Below are positions 52,733 through 61,059 of a DNA stretch of 64,000 nucleotides, piece by piece; within the stretch, counting starts at the first letter, position 1, and each line of letters starts with the position of its first letter. The stretch covers positions 1-64,000 of the forward strand of contig CAJTRT010000007.1 in NCBI GenBank assembly GCA_910579105.1, read 5' to 3'. The translations under genes and the position numbers were made by a program. The DNA is from an uncultured Muribaculaceae bacterium. Lineage in GTDB: Bacteria; Bacteroidota; Bacteroidia; Bacteroidales; Muribaculaceae. The notes beneath the pieces were generated by a model, which was not told where the DNA came from, did no database searches, and saw nothing but the letters and a program-made list of their open reading frames with translations.

Positions 52733-54244
52733 ATGAAGGCATTACTGATGATCCTCGACGGGTGGGGCATAGGCAACCACTCAAAGAGCGACGCGATATA
52801 CTCCACTCCGACACCATACTGGGACAGCCTCCTGGCAACCTATCCCCACTCACAGCTCCAGGCCTCCGGCGAGAACGTCGGGCTCCCCGACGGGCAGATG
52901 GGCAACTCCGAAGTAGGACACCTCAACATCGGCGCCGGCCGTGTGCTCTACCAGGACCTCGTGAAAATCAACAAGGCCATCGCCAGCGGCTCCATACTCG
53001 ACAACCCGGAAATCAAAAGCGCCTTTTCCTATGCCAAGGAGAACGGCAAGGCCATACACTTCATGGGCCTGACCTCCACAGGGGGCGTGCACTCCTCGTT
53101 TGACCACCTTTTCGCCCTCTGCGACATCGCCAAGAAGTACGGCCTGGAGAAAACCTTCATCCACTGCTTCATGGACGGCCGCGACACCGACCCCCGTTCG
53201 GGCAAGGGCTTCATAGAGCAGCTCACCGAGCATTGCGAGAAATCGACCGGCGTGATCGCCTCCATCATAGGCCGCTACTACGCCATGGACCGCGACAAAC
53301 GCTGGGACCGCGTCAAGGTCGCCTACGACCTGCTCGTGAACGGCGAGGGGAAACAGGCCACCGACATGGTCAAGGCCATGCAGGAGAGCTACGACGAGGG
53401 GGTCACCGACGAGTTCGTAAAGCCAATAAACAACTCCACCGTCGACGGCACCATCAAGCCCGGCGACTGCGTGATATTCTTCAACTACCGCAACGACCGC
53501 GCCAAGGAGATTACGATCGCCCTCACCCAGCACGACATGCCCGAACAGGGGATGAAGACCATCCCCGGCCTGCAATACTACTGCATGACCCCTTACGACG
53601 CTTCTTTCACCGGGCTGCACATACTCTTCCCCAAAGAGAACGTCGACAACACGCTGGGAGAATACATATCGTCTAAGGGTCTCAAACAGCTCCACATAGC
53701 CGAGACCGAGAAATACGCCCACGTCACCTTCTTCTTCAACGGCGGACGCGAGACCCCCTACGATGGTGAGGACCGCATACTGGTGAACTCCCCGAAAGTG
53801 GCCACCTACGACCTCCAGCCCGAGATGAGCGCCCCCGAAGTGGCCGACAAGCTCCGCGACGCCCTCCTCACGGAGAAATACGACTTCGCGGTCGTCAACT
53901 TCGCCAACGGCGACATGGTGGGACACACAGGCGTGTACTCCGCCATACAGAAAGCCGTGGAGACTGTCGACAACTGCCTGAAAGAGGTCGTTCCCGCCGC
54001 CCGCAAGGCCGGTTACGAGGTGATAATCATCGCCGACCACGGCAACGCCGACAACGCGGTGAACCCCGACGGAACCCCCAACACCGCCCACTCGCTCAAC
54101 CCCGTGCCGTGTGTCTATGTGACCGACGACAAGAACGCAACCATAGAGAACGGCATCCTGGCCGACGTGGCACCCACTATACTGCACATAATGGGCCTCC
54201 CACAACCTGCCGAAATGACCGGCCATAACCTCATCAAAGGCTGA
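52733..54244 (+). CDS. gpmI: 2,3-bisphosphoglycerate-independent phosphoglycerate mutase
   Basis: A 503-residue glycolytic enzyme interconverting 3- and 2-phosphoglycerate with two Mn ions. It begins [20 protein letters not shown]. The phosphoserine is Ser59 in [18 protein letters not shown]. The transferase domain (about 80-310) has [21 protein letters not shown] and [18 protein letters not shown]. The phosphatase domain closes with [17 protein letters not shown] and [11 protein letters not shown]. The stop overlaps the next ATG by one base. Confidence 0.97.
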   Translation: MKALLMILDGWGIGNHSKSDAIYSTPTPYWDSLLATYPHSQLQASGENVGLPDGQMGNSEVGHLNIGAGRVLYQDLVKINKAIASGSILDNPEIKSAFSYAKENGKAIHFMGLTSTGGVHSSFDHLFALCDIAKKYGLEKTFIHCFMDGRDTDPRSGKGFIEQLTEHCEKSTGVIASIIGRYYAMDRDKRWDRVKVAYDLLVNGEGKQATDMVKAMQESYDEGVTDEFVKPINNSTVDGTIKPGDCVIFFNYRNDRAKEITIALTQHDMPEQGMKTIPGLQYYCMTPYDASFTGLHILFPKENVDNTLGEYISSKGLKQLHIAETEKYAHVTFFFNGGRETPYDGEDRILVNSPKVATYDLQPEMSAPEVADKLRDALLTEKYDFAVVNFANGDMVGHTGVYSAIQKAVETVDNCLKEVVPAARKAGYEVIIIADHGNADNAVNPDGTPNTAHSLNPVPCVYVTDDKNATIENGILADVAPTILHIMGLPQPAEMTGHNLIKG

Positions 54245-54831
54245 TGCTCAACTACAACACGAACCAGAAACAGCTGATCCTGCCGGAATACGGGCGCAAC
54301 ATCCAGCGGATGGTCGACCATTGCCTGGCAATCGAGGACAGAGACGAACGCACCCGTTGCGCGCACACCATAGTGCGCGCGATGGGCAACCTATTCCCCG
54401 AGCTGCGCCAGGAGGAGAACCGCCACAAACTCTGGGACCACCTGATGATCATGGCCGACTTCAATCTCGACATTGATTTCCCTTGCGAGGTGATACAGGC
54501 CGCCGACCTCAAGACCGGGCCCGACGTGGTTCCGTACCCCCAGAACCGCTTCAACATGCGCCAATACGGAATTCTGACGCGCCGCATGATCGACGAGGCC
54601 GCCGAAATGCCCGAAGGCCCCGAACGCGACGAGGCCGTCATGCTCCTGGCCAACAACATGAAGAAGCAGATGCTCGCCGTGAACCCCGACGGAGTGGAAG
54701 ACGCGAAAATCTTCGCCGACCTCGCCGAGCTGTCGGCGGGACGCGTGCTTCTCAGTCCCGAAACCACGCACCTGTGCGAGTTCAACATAGAGCTCCCACC
54801 CGCCAAAGGCAAGAAGAAGAAAAAGAAATGA
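54244..54831 (+). CDS. DUF4290 protein
   Basis: A 195-residue cytosolic protein of a Bacteroidetes-specific family (DUF4290): LNYNTNQKQLILPEYGRNIQ, RTRCAHTIVRAMGNLFPEL, KLWDHLMIMADFNLDIDFPC and YGILTRRMIDEAAEMPEGPE. It ends in a polylysine tail (KGKKKKKK), which suggests nucleic-acid or ribosome contact. It is translationally coupled on both sides (TGATG with gpmI, ATGA with rimM). The function is not established; the linkage to rimM hints at a ribosome-related role. Confidence 0.88.
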   Translation: MLNYNTNQKQLILPEYGRNIQRMVDHCLAIEDRDERTRCAHTIVRAMGNLFPELRQEENRHKLWDHLMIMADFNLDIDFPCEVIQAADLKTGPDVVPYPQNRFNMRQYGILTRRMIDEAAEMPEGPERDEAVMLLANNMKKQMLAVNPDGVEDAKIFADLAELSAGRVLLSPETTHLCEFNIELPPAKGKKKKKK

Positions 54832-55421
54832 TTCTACGGACCGAGTTGAAGGAAATCGGGCGGCTCCAGAAACCCCACGGTATCAACGGCGAAATCACGG
54901 CATCCAGCCCCCTTGATTCCGGCGAGTTCTCGGCGCTACGCTGCATCGTGCTTGAAATCGACGGGATTTTCGTGCCGTTCTTCATCCGCGCCGTCCGCCC
55001 CAAAAGCTCGCAGACCGTCCTGCTGACAATTGACGGCGTCGCCTCGGAAGTCGAGGCCGCCAGCCTCTGCCCCGCCACCCTGTTTGCCCTCCGCGACGAC
55101 ATCAGCCGTCTGGAAGCCGAGCATAGCTCCGCCAACAGCCATGCGGCTGAATGTGACGAGGATTCCGCCGAGGTGGAAGAAGAAGGCTTCTACGCCGAAG
55201 ACCTCGTCGGCTACACCGTCGAAAGCGACGACGGACTCTTACATGGAGAAATCATCGAGCTTGACGACTCCACGGACAACTACCTGTTCATCGTGCGCGA
55301 CCGGCAGGGACGCAGGCTTATGCTCCCGGTGGCCGACGGCTCCATGATCGAGGAAATCGACCAGGAACGCCACCACCTCCTGCTATCCCTCCCGCAGGGA
55401 CTGCTCGACATAAACAATTGA
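54828..55421 (+). CDS. rimM: Ribosome maturation factor RimM
   Basis: A 197-residue 30S maturation factor that binds S19. ATG 54828 overlaps the DUF4290 stop. N-terminal RimM barrel: LKEIGRLQKPHGINGEITAS and IDGIFVPFFIRAVRPKSSQT. C-terminal PRC-barrel: EDLVGYTVESDDGLLHGEII and RRLMLPVADGSMIEEIDQER. A 25-residue acidic insertion (about 100-125, ECDEDSAEVEEEGFY) between the two domains makes it longer than the usual 170-180 residues. Confidence 0.93.
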   Translation: MILRTELKEIGRLQKPHGINGEITASSPLDSGEFSALRCIVLEIDGIFVPFFIRAVRPKSSQTVLLTIDGVASEVEAASLCPATLFALRDDISRLEAEHSSANSHAAECDEDSAEVEEEGFYAEDLVGYTVESDDGLLHGEIIELDDSTDNYLFIVRDRQGRRLMLPVADGSMIEEIDQERHHLLLSLPQGLLDINN

Positions 55422-55463
55422 CCGCCGCCGGTTGTCTTTAAATAAACAGCCACACCAACCGTT

Positions 55464-55763
55464 ATGGAATTTGACGAACAAAAAGCGATAGAGTTTATCA
55501 ACGCCAGGCTCGCGGAAGCAAGCCGGCCGACATATCCCGACGACGAAGTTCTCAACGTCATAGACATGATATGGGACTTCTACCAGGAAAACGGCATGCT
55601 CGACGTCGACCTCAGCGACGATGACGACGACGAGGATATCGAACCTGACCTCATCGACTATGTGACCCGCATGCTCCGCAAAGACCGGGATGCCAGTGTC
55701 GACCCCCAGGACGTGCCCCTGATGGTTCACGCGGAAATCGACTATGAGGATTCCGTGCTCTGA
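55464..55763 (+). CDS. Small acidic conserved hypothetical protein
   Basis: A 99-residue, strongly acidic protein (DLSDDDDDEDIEPDLIDYVT in the middle). The N-terminal helix MEFDEQKAIEFINARLAEAS and the C-terminal region have the look of a small cytosolic family found in Bacteroidales. I cannot assign a function. It overlaps the next gene by 20 bases. Confidence 0.75.
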   Translation: MEFDEQKAIEFINARLAEASRPTYPDDEVLNVIDMIWDFYQENGMLDVDLSDDDDDEDIEPDLIDYVTRMLRKDRDASVDPQDVPLMVHAEIDYEDSVL

Positions 55764-56418
55764 CACCGGCTCCGCGCGCACGGCGCTCTGCCGCTTCCTC
55801 GCGGGAGCGGCAGCCGCGTTATTCGTCGTCGCGGCATCTCCGGCCGGCAACGCCGCGACCCCGCCGGAGACATCCGGACAAGCTGTCGACCTGTCGGAAT
55901 ATTCTCTCCATGAGAACCTGCATCTGCCCGAAGTCCCGAAGAAGCAGCAGCCCTACATCAAAGAGTATATGCTCCGCGAGGCCCGCTCGTTGCAGAAGAT
56001 GGGCTACAAGATCGAGACGATGCGCCGGGGAGAGGTGGTCATCGCCTCCATTCCCGCGTCAAAGCTGTTCGCTGCCAACGACTCCGCGTTGCTGCCGGGC
56101 GCTGACACCCTGCTGAAAAACTTCCTGCCGTACTTCCGGGTGCCGGGACGCTTCAAGGTGATTCTCGCCATGCATTCCGACGACACCGGTTCCGAACCAT
56201 ACCTCTTCGACCTCACCGAGCGCCGGATCGTATCCCTCTATGACTACTTTGACGAACACGCCCGCCAGACCGAATTACTGATGGGCTATCCGATGGGGCC
56301 CTCCGAGCCGTTGGCGCCAAACGATTCGCGGCAGCGCCGCGAGGACAACCGCCGCCTGGAAATCTACATCGTCCCCGGCCCGGTACTCATCGCCGAATCC
56401 AAATCGAAACGCGTCTGA
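55744..56418 (+). CDS. OmpA-like envelope protein
   Basis: A 224-residue protein with a signal peptide (residues about 15-38). The C-terminal 130 residues match the OmpA peptidoglycan-binding fold: FAANDSALLPGADTLLKNFL, RFKVILAMHSDDTGSEPYLF, DLTERRIVSLYDYF and the closing NDSRQRREDNRRLEIYIVP. The usual NxxL..R signature is recognisable but diverged (LFDLTERR). It probably anchors to the cell wall from the periplasm. ATG 55744 lies inside the preceding gene. Confidence 0.8.
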   Translation: MRIPCSDTGSARTALCRFLAGAAAALFVVAASPAGNAATPPETSGQAVDLSEYSLHENLHLPEVPKKQQPYIKEYMLREARSLQKMGYKIETMRRGEVVIASIPASKLFAANDSALLPGADTLLKNFLPYFRVPGRFKVILAMHSDDTGSEPYLFDLTERRIVSLYDYFDEHARQTELLMGYPMGPSEPLAPNDSRQRREDNRRLEIYIVPGPVLIAESKSKRV

Positions 56419-56468
56419 CCGCCCCGCCATTGGAAAGTGGCATATAACGTTGGAACGCGACATATGAC

Positions 56469-56549
56469 GTAGGGACACGGCGTGCCGCGTAAGATTGGCC
56501 CATACGGAAAACCGATAAGCCTCTCTTACGCGGCACGCCGCGTCCCTAC
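56469..56549. repeat. REP-like paired palindrome, copy 5
   Basis: Arm 56469-56492 (one change, GGACACGG) and inverse arm 56526-56549, with a 33-base loop. It lies between the convergent OmpA-like and DXS-like genes and could terminate both. Confidence 0.78.
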
Positions 56550-56592
56550 GGATGTTTCCGCGTCCCGGCGGGTGTTACGTCCCGGCGGGGTG

Positions 56593-58326
56593 TTACGCTA
56601 TCTCCGCGATTTGCTCGGGAGTCAAACCGTTGGCTATGAGAACGTCGGCGACTATGAAGCGGTCGAGGAACTCCTTTTTCAGGCCGAGGCAGGTGACCTT
56701 CACCGGCGCGTCGCCAAGATAGGCGGCTACTTTCTGGCCGAAACCGCCGTCAACGATGCCGTCCTCAATGGTTATCACATGGCGGTATCCTTTCAGCGCG
56801 TCGAGACACCCGGCATCCACACTTGACAGTACGCGCGGATTTATCACCGCGGGTGCGACTCCCTTGCCGCGGAGAATCTCCGCCGCTTTAAGCGCGGTCG
56901 GCAGGAACGATCCCTCGGCGATAATGGCGACTTCCGCGCCCTGCTCCACTACTTCATATTTTGAAAAGTCGGTATTCACCGGCGTTGACTGATGACGCAC
57001 GGCACCCCCCGGAGTGCGGACCACGACAGGCCCGGCGGCAGAATCAACCGCATAGTCGAGCATCGCGAGATATTCCTCAGCCGAAGCGGGTGCCAGGTAT
57101 GTGATGTTGGGGATATTCGACACCATGGCTATGTCGAAGAACCCGAGATGCGTCATATCGTTCATCCCGAACATGCCGCCGTAGAACACCACGAAGGTCG
57201 CCGGGAGGTTGTTGATAGCCACATCGTGCGACAACTGGTCGTAGGCCCTTTGCAGGAATGTGGAAACAACGCCAACGACGGGCCGCGCGCCTCCACGGGC
57301 AAGCCCGGCGGCCATTGTCACGCAGTCCTGCTCGGCAATGCCGACATCGACGAACTGCTTCCCGGCGGCCTCGCGCATCTCCGGTCCCCAGCCTATCGCG
57401 CCAGGAGTTCCGGCTGTAAGCCCGACCACGCTGCCGTTGTCGCGCATTTTCGACAATAGGTGGTGCGCGAAAATTTCCTGGTAGCTCTCGCCTTGTGCCA
57501 TAACGAGGTTAGCCCCTGTTTTTGGATCGAACGGAGCGTTGTAGTGGAACTGCTCCTTGTGGGCTTCGGCGCATGGCAGCCCCATACCCTTCATCGTATT
57601 GATGTGGACGAGCACGGCGCGGTTCTGCCCCCTGGCCTCGCTGTAAGCCCTTATGAGCGACCGGAGGTCGTTCCCCTCCTCCACATAGATGTACTCGTAG
57701 CCCAGGGCGCGGAAAATATTGTTCTCCGCCGTCCCATTAGTCTTGCGCAGTTCGGCAAGATGGTTGTAAAGCTCGCCGTGGTTCTCCGCGATCGACATCT
57801 GGTTGTCGTTGAGAATCACTATGATGTTTGAACCCAGCTCAGGCGCGTAGTTCAGCGCCTCGAGCGCCATGCCGCCACCAAGCGACGCGTCGCCGATGAA
57901 AGCCACAACATTCTCCTTGCCCCCGGCCAGGTCGCGGGCCTTCGCCAGGCCGGTCGCCAGCGCGATGGAGGTAGAGGTGTGCCCCACCTCGAAAAGGTCG
58001 TACTCGCTCTCGCGGGGGCATGTGTAGCCCGTGACGTCGCCATAACGCGAGGGGTCAAGGAACGCCTCCATGCGCCCCGTCAGCATCTTGTGCGCATAGC
58101 TCTGGTGCGACACGTCGAACACAATCTTATCCTTCGGCGCGTCAAACACATAATGGAGCGCCACCGTAGCCTCGACAACTCCGAGGTTCGGCCCGACATG
58201 CCCGCCCCGCGCGGCCAGCTTCCGCGTCAGCGCCGCGCGCAGTTCCGCACTGAGCAGCTCCAGCCGCTCCATCGACATTCCCTTGATATCCGCCGGCGAA
58301 TGTATCTCCCTGAGGTCTATTTCCAT
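56593..58326 (-). CDS. DXS-like thiamine diphosphate enzyme, diverged
   Basis: A 577-residue relative of 1-deoxyxylulose-5-phosphate synthase, shorter than the usual 620-640. Shared: GGHVGPNLGVVEATVALHYV, FDVSHQSYAHKMLTGR, VVAFIGDASLGGGMALEALN, ILNDNQMSIAENHGELYNHL, VDVGIAEQDCVTMAAGLARG and VSTFLQRAYDQLSHDVAINN. Different: the conserved DRAG (substrate-binding Arg420 in E. coli numbering from memory) is FYGG, GADG is MNDM, EQHAVT is EQDCVT and YPRG is TPGG. Losing these phosphate-contact residues suggests another acceptor or donor than glyceraldehyde-3-phosphate. Calling it dxs outright would be unsafe. Confidence 0.75.
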   Translation of the reverse strand: MEIDLREIHSPADIKGMSMERLELLSAELRAALTRKLAARGGHVGPNLGVVEATVALHYVFDAPKDKIVFDVSHQSYAHKMLTGRMEAFLDPSRYGDVTGYTCPRESEYDLFEVGHTSTSIALATGLAKARDLAGGKENVVAFIGDASLGGGMALEALNYAPELGSNIIVILNDNQMSIAENHGELYNHLAELRKTNGTAENNIFRALGYEYIYVEEGNDLRSLIRAYSEARGQNRAVLVHINTMKGMGLPCAEAHKEQFHYNAPFDPKTGANLVMAQGESYQEIFAHHLLSKMRDNGSVVGLTAGTPGAIGWGPEMREAAGKQFVDVGIAEQDCVTMAAGLARGGARPVVGVVSTFLQRAYDQLSHDVAINNLPATFVVFYGGMFGMNDMTHLGFFDIAMVSNIPNITYLAPASAEEYLAMLDYAVDSAAGPVVVRTPGGAVRHQSTPVNTDFSKYEVVEQGAEVAIIAEGSFLPTALKAAEILRGKGVAPAVINPRVLSSVDAGCLDALKGYRHVITIEDGIVDGGFGQKVAAYLGDAPVKVTCLGLKKEFLDRFIVADVLIANGLTPEQIAEIA

Positions 58327-58506
58327 AACTCAAAAATATACTTATAACATTGTAATTCAGTTCTAACAGTTGCGAAATTAGCTTTTCCACGACAATTCGA
58401 CCTTACCAATTTCCCAAAAATTCCAACCAATAAACCTTCATTGAATAGAAATCGCATATAGGTACGAACATAATTCCTGGTAAAAACACGCCCATCCCAG
58501 GTTTCG

Positions 58507-58538
58507 TTTCGGGAATTGCGGAGATTTTTGTAATTTTG
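58507..58538 (+). promoter_or_regulatory. Promoter of proS
   Basis: TAATTTTG (58531-58538) is a perfect -7 box. TTTC at 58507-58510 is a weak -33 at 20-base spacing. It lies 45 bases before the proS ATG. Confidence 0.55.
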
Positions 58539-58582
58539 CGGTCTATATAACGACGAAACAAGATATTTCACATCTCTTTGCC

Positions 58583-60064
58583 ATGGCAAAAGAACTCAAA
58601 GACCTCACCAAGCGGGCCGACAATTACTCGCAGTGGTATAACGACCTGGTTGTCAAGGCCGACCTGGCCGAGCAGTCGCCCGTGCGCGGCTGCATGATCA
58701 TCAAGCCCTACGGCTACGCCATCTGGGAACGCATGCAGCAGACCCTCGACGCGATGTTCAAGGAAACCGGCGTGCAGAACGCGTACTTCCCCCTGCTCAT
58801 CCCCAAATCGTTCCTCTGCAAGGAGGCCGAGCATGTCGAGGGCTTCGCGAAAGAGTGCGCCGTAGTGACCCACTACCGCCTGAAAAACGACCCGGCCGGC
58901 AACGGCGTGGTGGTCGACCCCGAGGCGAAACTCGAAGAGGAACTTATCATCCGCCCCACTTCGGAGACTATCATCTGGAACACCTACCGCAACTGGATCA
59001 CGTCCTACCGTGACCTCCCCATACTCTGCAACCAGTGGGCCAACGTGATGCGCTGGGAGATGCGCACACGTATGTTCCTGCGCACCAGCGAGTTCCTTTG
59101 GCAGGAGGGGCACACCGCCCACGCCACCCGCGAGGAGGCCGAGGCCAAGGCCAAGGAGATGCTCGAGGTCTACGCCTCGTTCGCGGAGAAATACCTCGGG
59201 CTGCCGGTAATCCGCGGCGTCAAGAGCGCCAACGAGCGCTTCGCCGGAGCCATCGACACCTACACCATCGAGGCCATGATGCAGGACGGCAAGGCATTGC
59301 AGTCGGGCACCAGCCACTTCCTCGGCCAGAACTTCGCCAAGGCGTTCGATGTGACATTCATCAACAAGGACAACAAGCCCGAATACGTCTGGGCGACTTC
59401 CTGGGGCGTTTCGACCCGCCTGATGGGCGCCATGATCATGGCCCACAGCGACGACAACGGCCTGGTGCTCCCCCCGCACATAGCCCCGATCCACGTTGTG
59501 ATCGTGCCAATCTACAAGAACAACGAGCAGCTCGCGATGATTTCCGAAAAGGTCAAGCCGCTGATCGAGCAGCTCAAAGCGCTAGGAATACGCGTCAAAT
59601 ACGACGACGCCGACAACCGCCGACCCGGCTTCAAGTTCGCCGACTACGAGCTTAAAGGGGTGCCCGTGCGCCTCGCCATCGGAGCCCGCGACCTCGAGAA
59701 CGGCACCGTCGAACTGATGCGCCGCGACACCCTCGAAAAGCAGGTCGAGCCGCTGGAAGGAATCGCGGAATTCGTCAAGAACCTCCTCGAGGAAATCCAG
59801 CAGAACATCTACGACAAAGCCCTCGCGCGCCGCGAGGAGATGACACGCAAGGTGGACACCTGGGACCAGTTCAAGGAGGAAATCGAGAAAGGCGGCTTCC
59901 TGATGTGCCACTGGGACGGCACCCCCGAGACCGAGGAGCGCATCAAGGCCGAGACAAAGGCCACCATTCGCTGCATACCCGTGGACGCTCCCGAAGAGGA
60001 AGGCAAGGACATGCTGACCGGCCTCCCCTCCCACCGCCGCGTGGTAATAGCCCGCAACTATTAA
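58583..60064 (+). CDS. proS: Prolyl-tRNA synthetase, archaeal/eukaryotic type
   Basis: A 493-residue class II aminoacyl-tRNA synthetase charging tRNA-Pro. It is the short type without the editing insertion: [20 protein letters not shown] (motif 1 region), [40 protein letters not shown] (motif 2), [17 protein letters not shown] and [20 protein letters not shown] (motif 3). The anticodon-binding domain follows from about 285, with a C-terminal zinc-type domain after 420 ending in Tyr. The start agrees with the promoter. Confidence 0.96.
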   Translation: MAKELKDLTKRADNYSQWYNDLVVKADLAEQSPVRGCMIIKPYGYAIWERMQQTLDAMFKETGVQNAYFPLLIPKSFLCKEAEHVEGFAKECAVVTHYRLKNDPAGNGVVVDPEAKLEEELIIRPTSETIIWNTYRNWITSYRDLPILCNQWANVMRWEMRTRMFLRTSEFLWQEGHTAHATREEAEAKAKEMLEVYASFAEKYLGLPVIRGVKSANERFAGAIDTYTIEAMMQDGKALQSGTSHFLGQNFAKAFDVTFINKDNKPEYVWATSWGVSTRLMGAMIMAHSDDNGLVLPPHIAPIHVVIVPIYKNNEQLAMISEKVKPLIEQLKALGIRVKYDDADNRRPGFKFADYELKGVPVRLAIGARDLENGTVELMRRDTLEKQVEPLEGIAEFVKNLLEEIQQNIYDKALARREEMTRKVDTWDQFKEEIEKGGFLMCHWDGTPETEERIKAETKATIRCIPVDAPEEEGKDMLTGLPSHRRVVIARNY

Positions 60065-60114
60065 CGCGAGAATCCGCCGGCACACTCGCGACAACTCCAA
60101 CCAACCTCTCTTGA

Positions 60115-61059
60115 ATGGTTCTCGCAATCGTAATACCCTGCTACAACGAAGAGCAGGCGCTTCCGATAACCGCTGAAAAGCTCCTTCGGCTCCTCGACCG
60201 CATGGCGGCCGAGGGGCTGACGGCGCCTGACAGCTACCTCTTATGCTGCGACGACGGCAGCCGCGACCGCACATGGCAGGTGATCGAGGAGCTGCACCTA
60301 CGCGACAAGCGCGTCAGGGGAATCAGCCTCGCACATAACCGGGGGCACCAGAACGCTCTGCTGGCGGGCCTGATGACCGCCCGCGGGCGCTGCGACGCCG
60401 CGGTGTCGATTGACGCGGACCTCCAGGACGATCCTGAGGCCATCGTCAGGATGGTACGGGAATTCCACAATGGTAAGGAGATTGTCTACGGCGTGCGTTC
60501 CTCGCGCGACAGCGACACCTGGTTCAAGCGCACCTCGGCCCACGCCTTCTACTCCTTCCAGAAAAACATGGGGCTGGAGACGGTCTACGACCACGCCGAC
60601 TACCGCCTCATGAGCAACCGCGCCCTCGACCTGCTGAGCCAGTACGGCGAGAGCAACCTCTTCCTGAGGGGGATAATACCGCAGATAGGCCTCGACACAG
60701 CCGTGGTGACATATCCGCGCGCCGAACGCGTGGCCGGCGAATCGAAGTATCCCCTGAAAAAGATGCTGAGCTTCTCCATCGACGGTATCACCTCGTTCTC
60801 GGCGCGCCCGATGCGCTGGATTTTCATGACCGGGCTGGTGCTGCTGGCGGTGGCCCTGCTGGTGACGGTCTACGTCTTCGTCTCATACTTTTTCAGCGAC
60901 CATATAAGCGCCGGGTGGGCGTCACTGATGCTGTCGGTGTGGATTCTCGGTTCCATGATACTGATCGCCATCGGCATAGTGGGCGAATACATCGGCAAGA
61001 TCTTCAACGAGGTAAAGCACCGCCCGAGATACGCCATCCGCGACACCCTATGGGACTGA
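60115..61059 (+). CDS. GtrB-like polyprenyl-phosphate glycosyltransferase (GT2)
   Basis: A 314-residue membrane glycosyltransferase of the DPM1/GtrB group that moves a sugar from a nucleotide donor to undecaprenyl phosphate. The GT2 catalytic domain has VIPCYNEEQALPITAEKLLR, CCDDGSRDRTWQVIEEL, GHQNALLAGL, SIDADLQDDPEAIVRMV (DXD) and VYGVRSSRDSDTWFKR. Two membrane helices (about 237-262 and 272-296) precede a basic tail (KHRPRYAIRDTLWD). It overlaps the next gene by 10 bases, suggesting coupling. Confidence 0.9.
   Translation: MVLAIVIPCYNEEQALPITAEKLLRLLDRMAAEGLTAPDSYLLCCDDGSRDRTWQVIEELHLRDKRVRGISLAHNRGHQNALLAGLMTARGRCDAAVSIDADLQDDPEAIVRMVREFHNGKEIVYGVRSSRDSDTWFKRTSAHAFYSFQKNMGLETVYDHADYRLMSNRALDLLSQYGESNLFLRGIIPQIGLDTAVVTYPRAERVAGESKYPLKKMLSFSIDGITSFSARPMRWIFMTGLVLLAVALLVTVYVFVSYFFSDHISAGWASLMLSVWILGSMILIAIGIVGEYIGKIFNEVKHRPRYAIRDTLWD

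Noticed and set aside
13004..56549. Rho-independent terminators at all REP pairs
   Set aside because: The stems are strong, but no T-runs follow, so I list them as repeats only.
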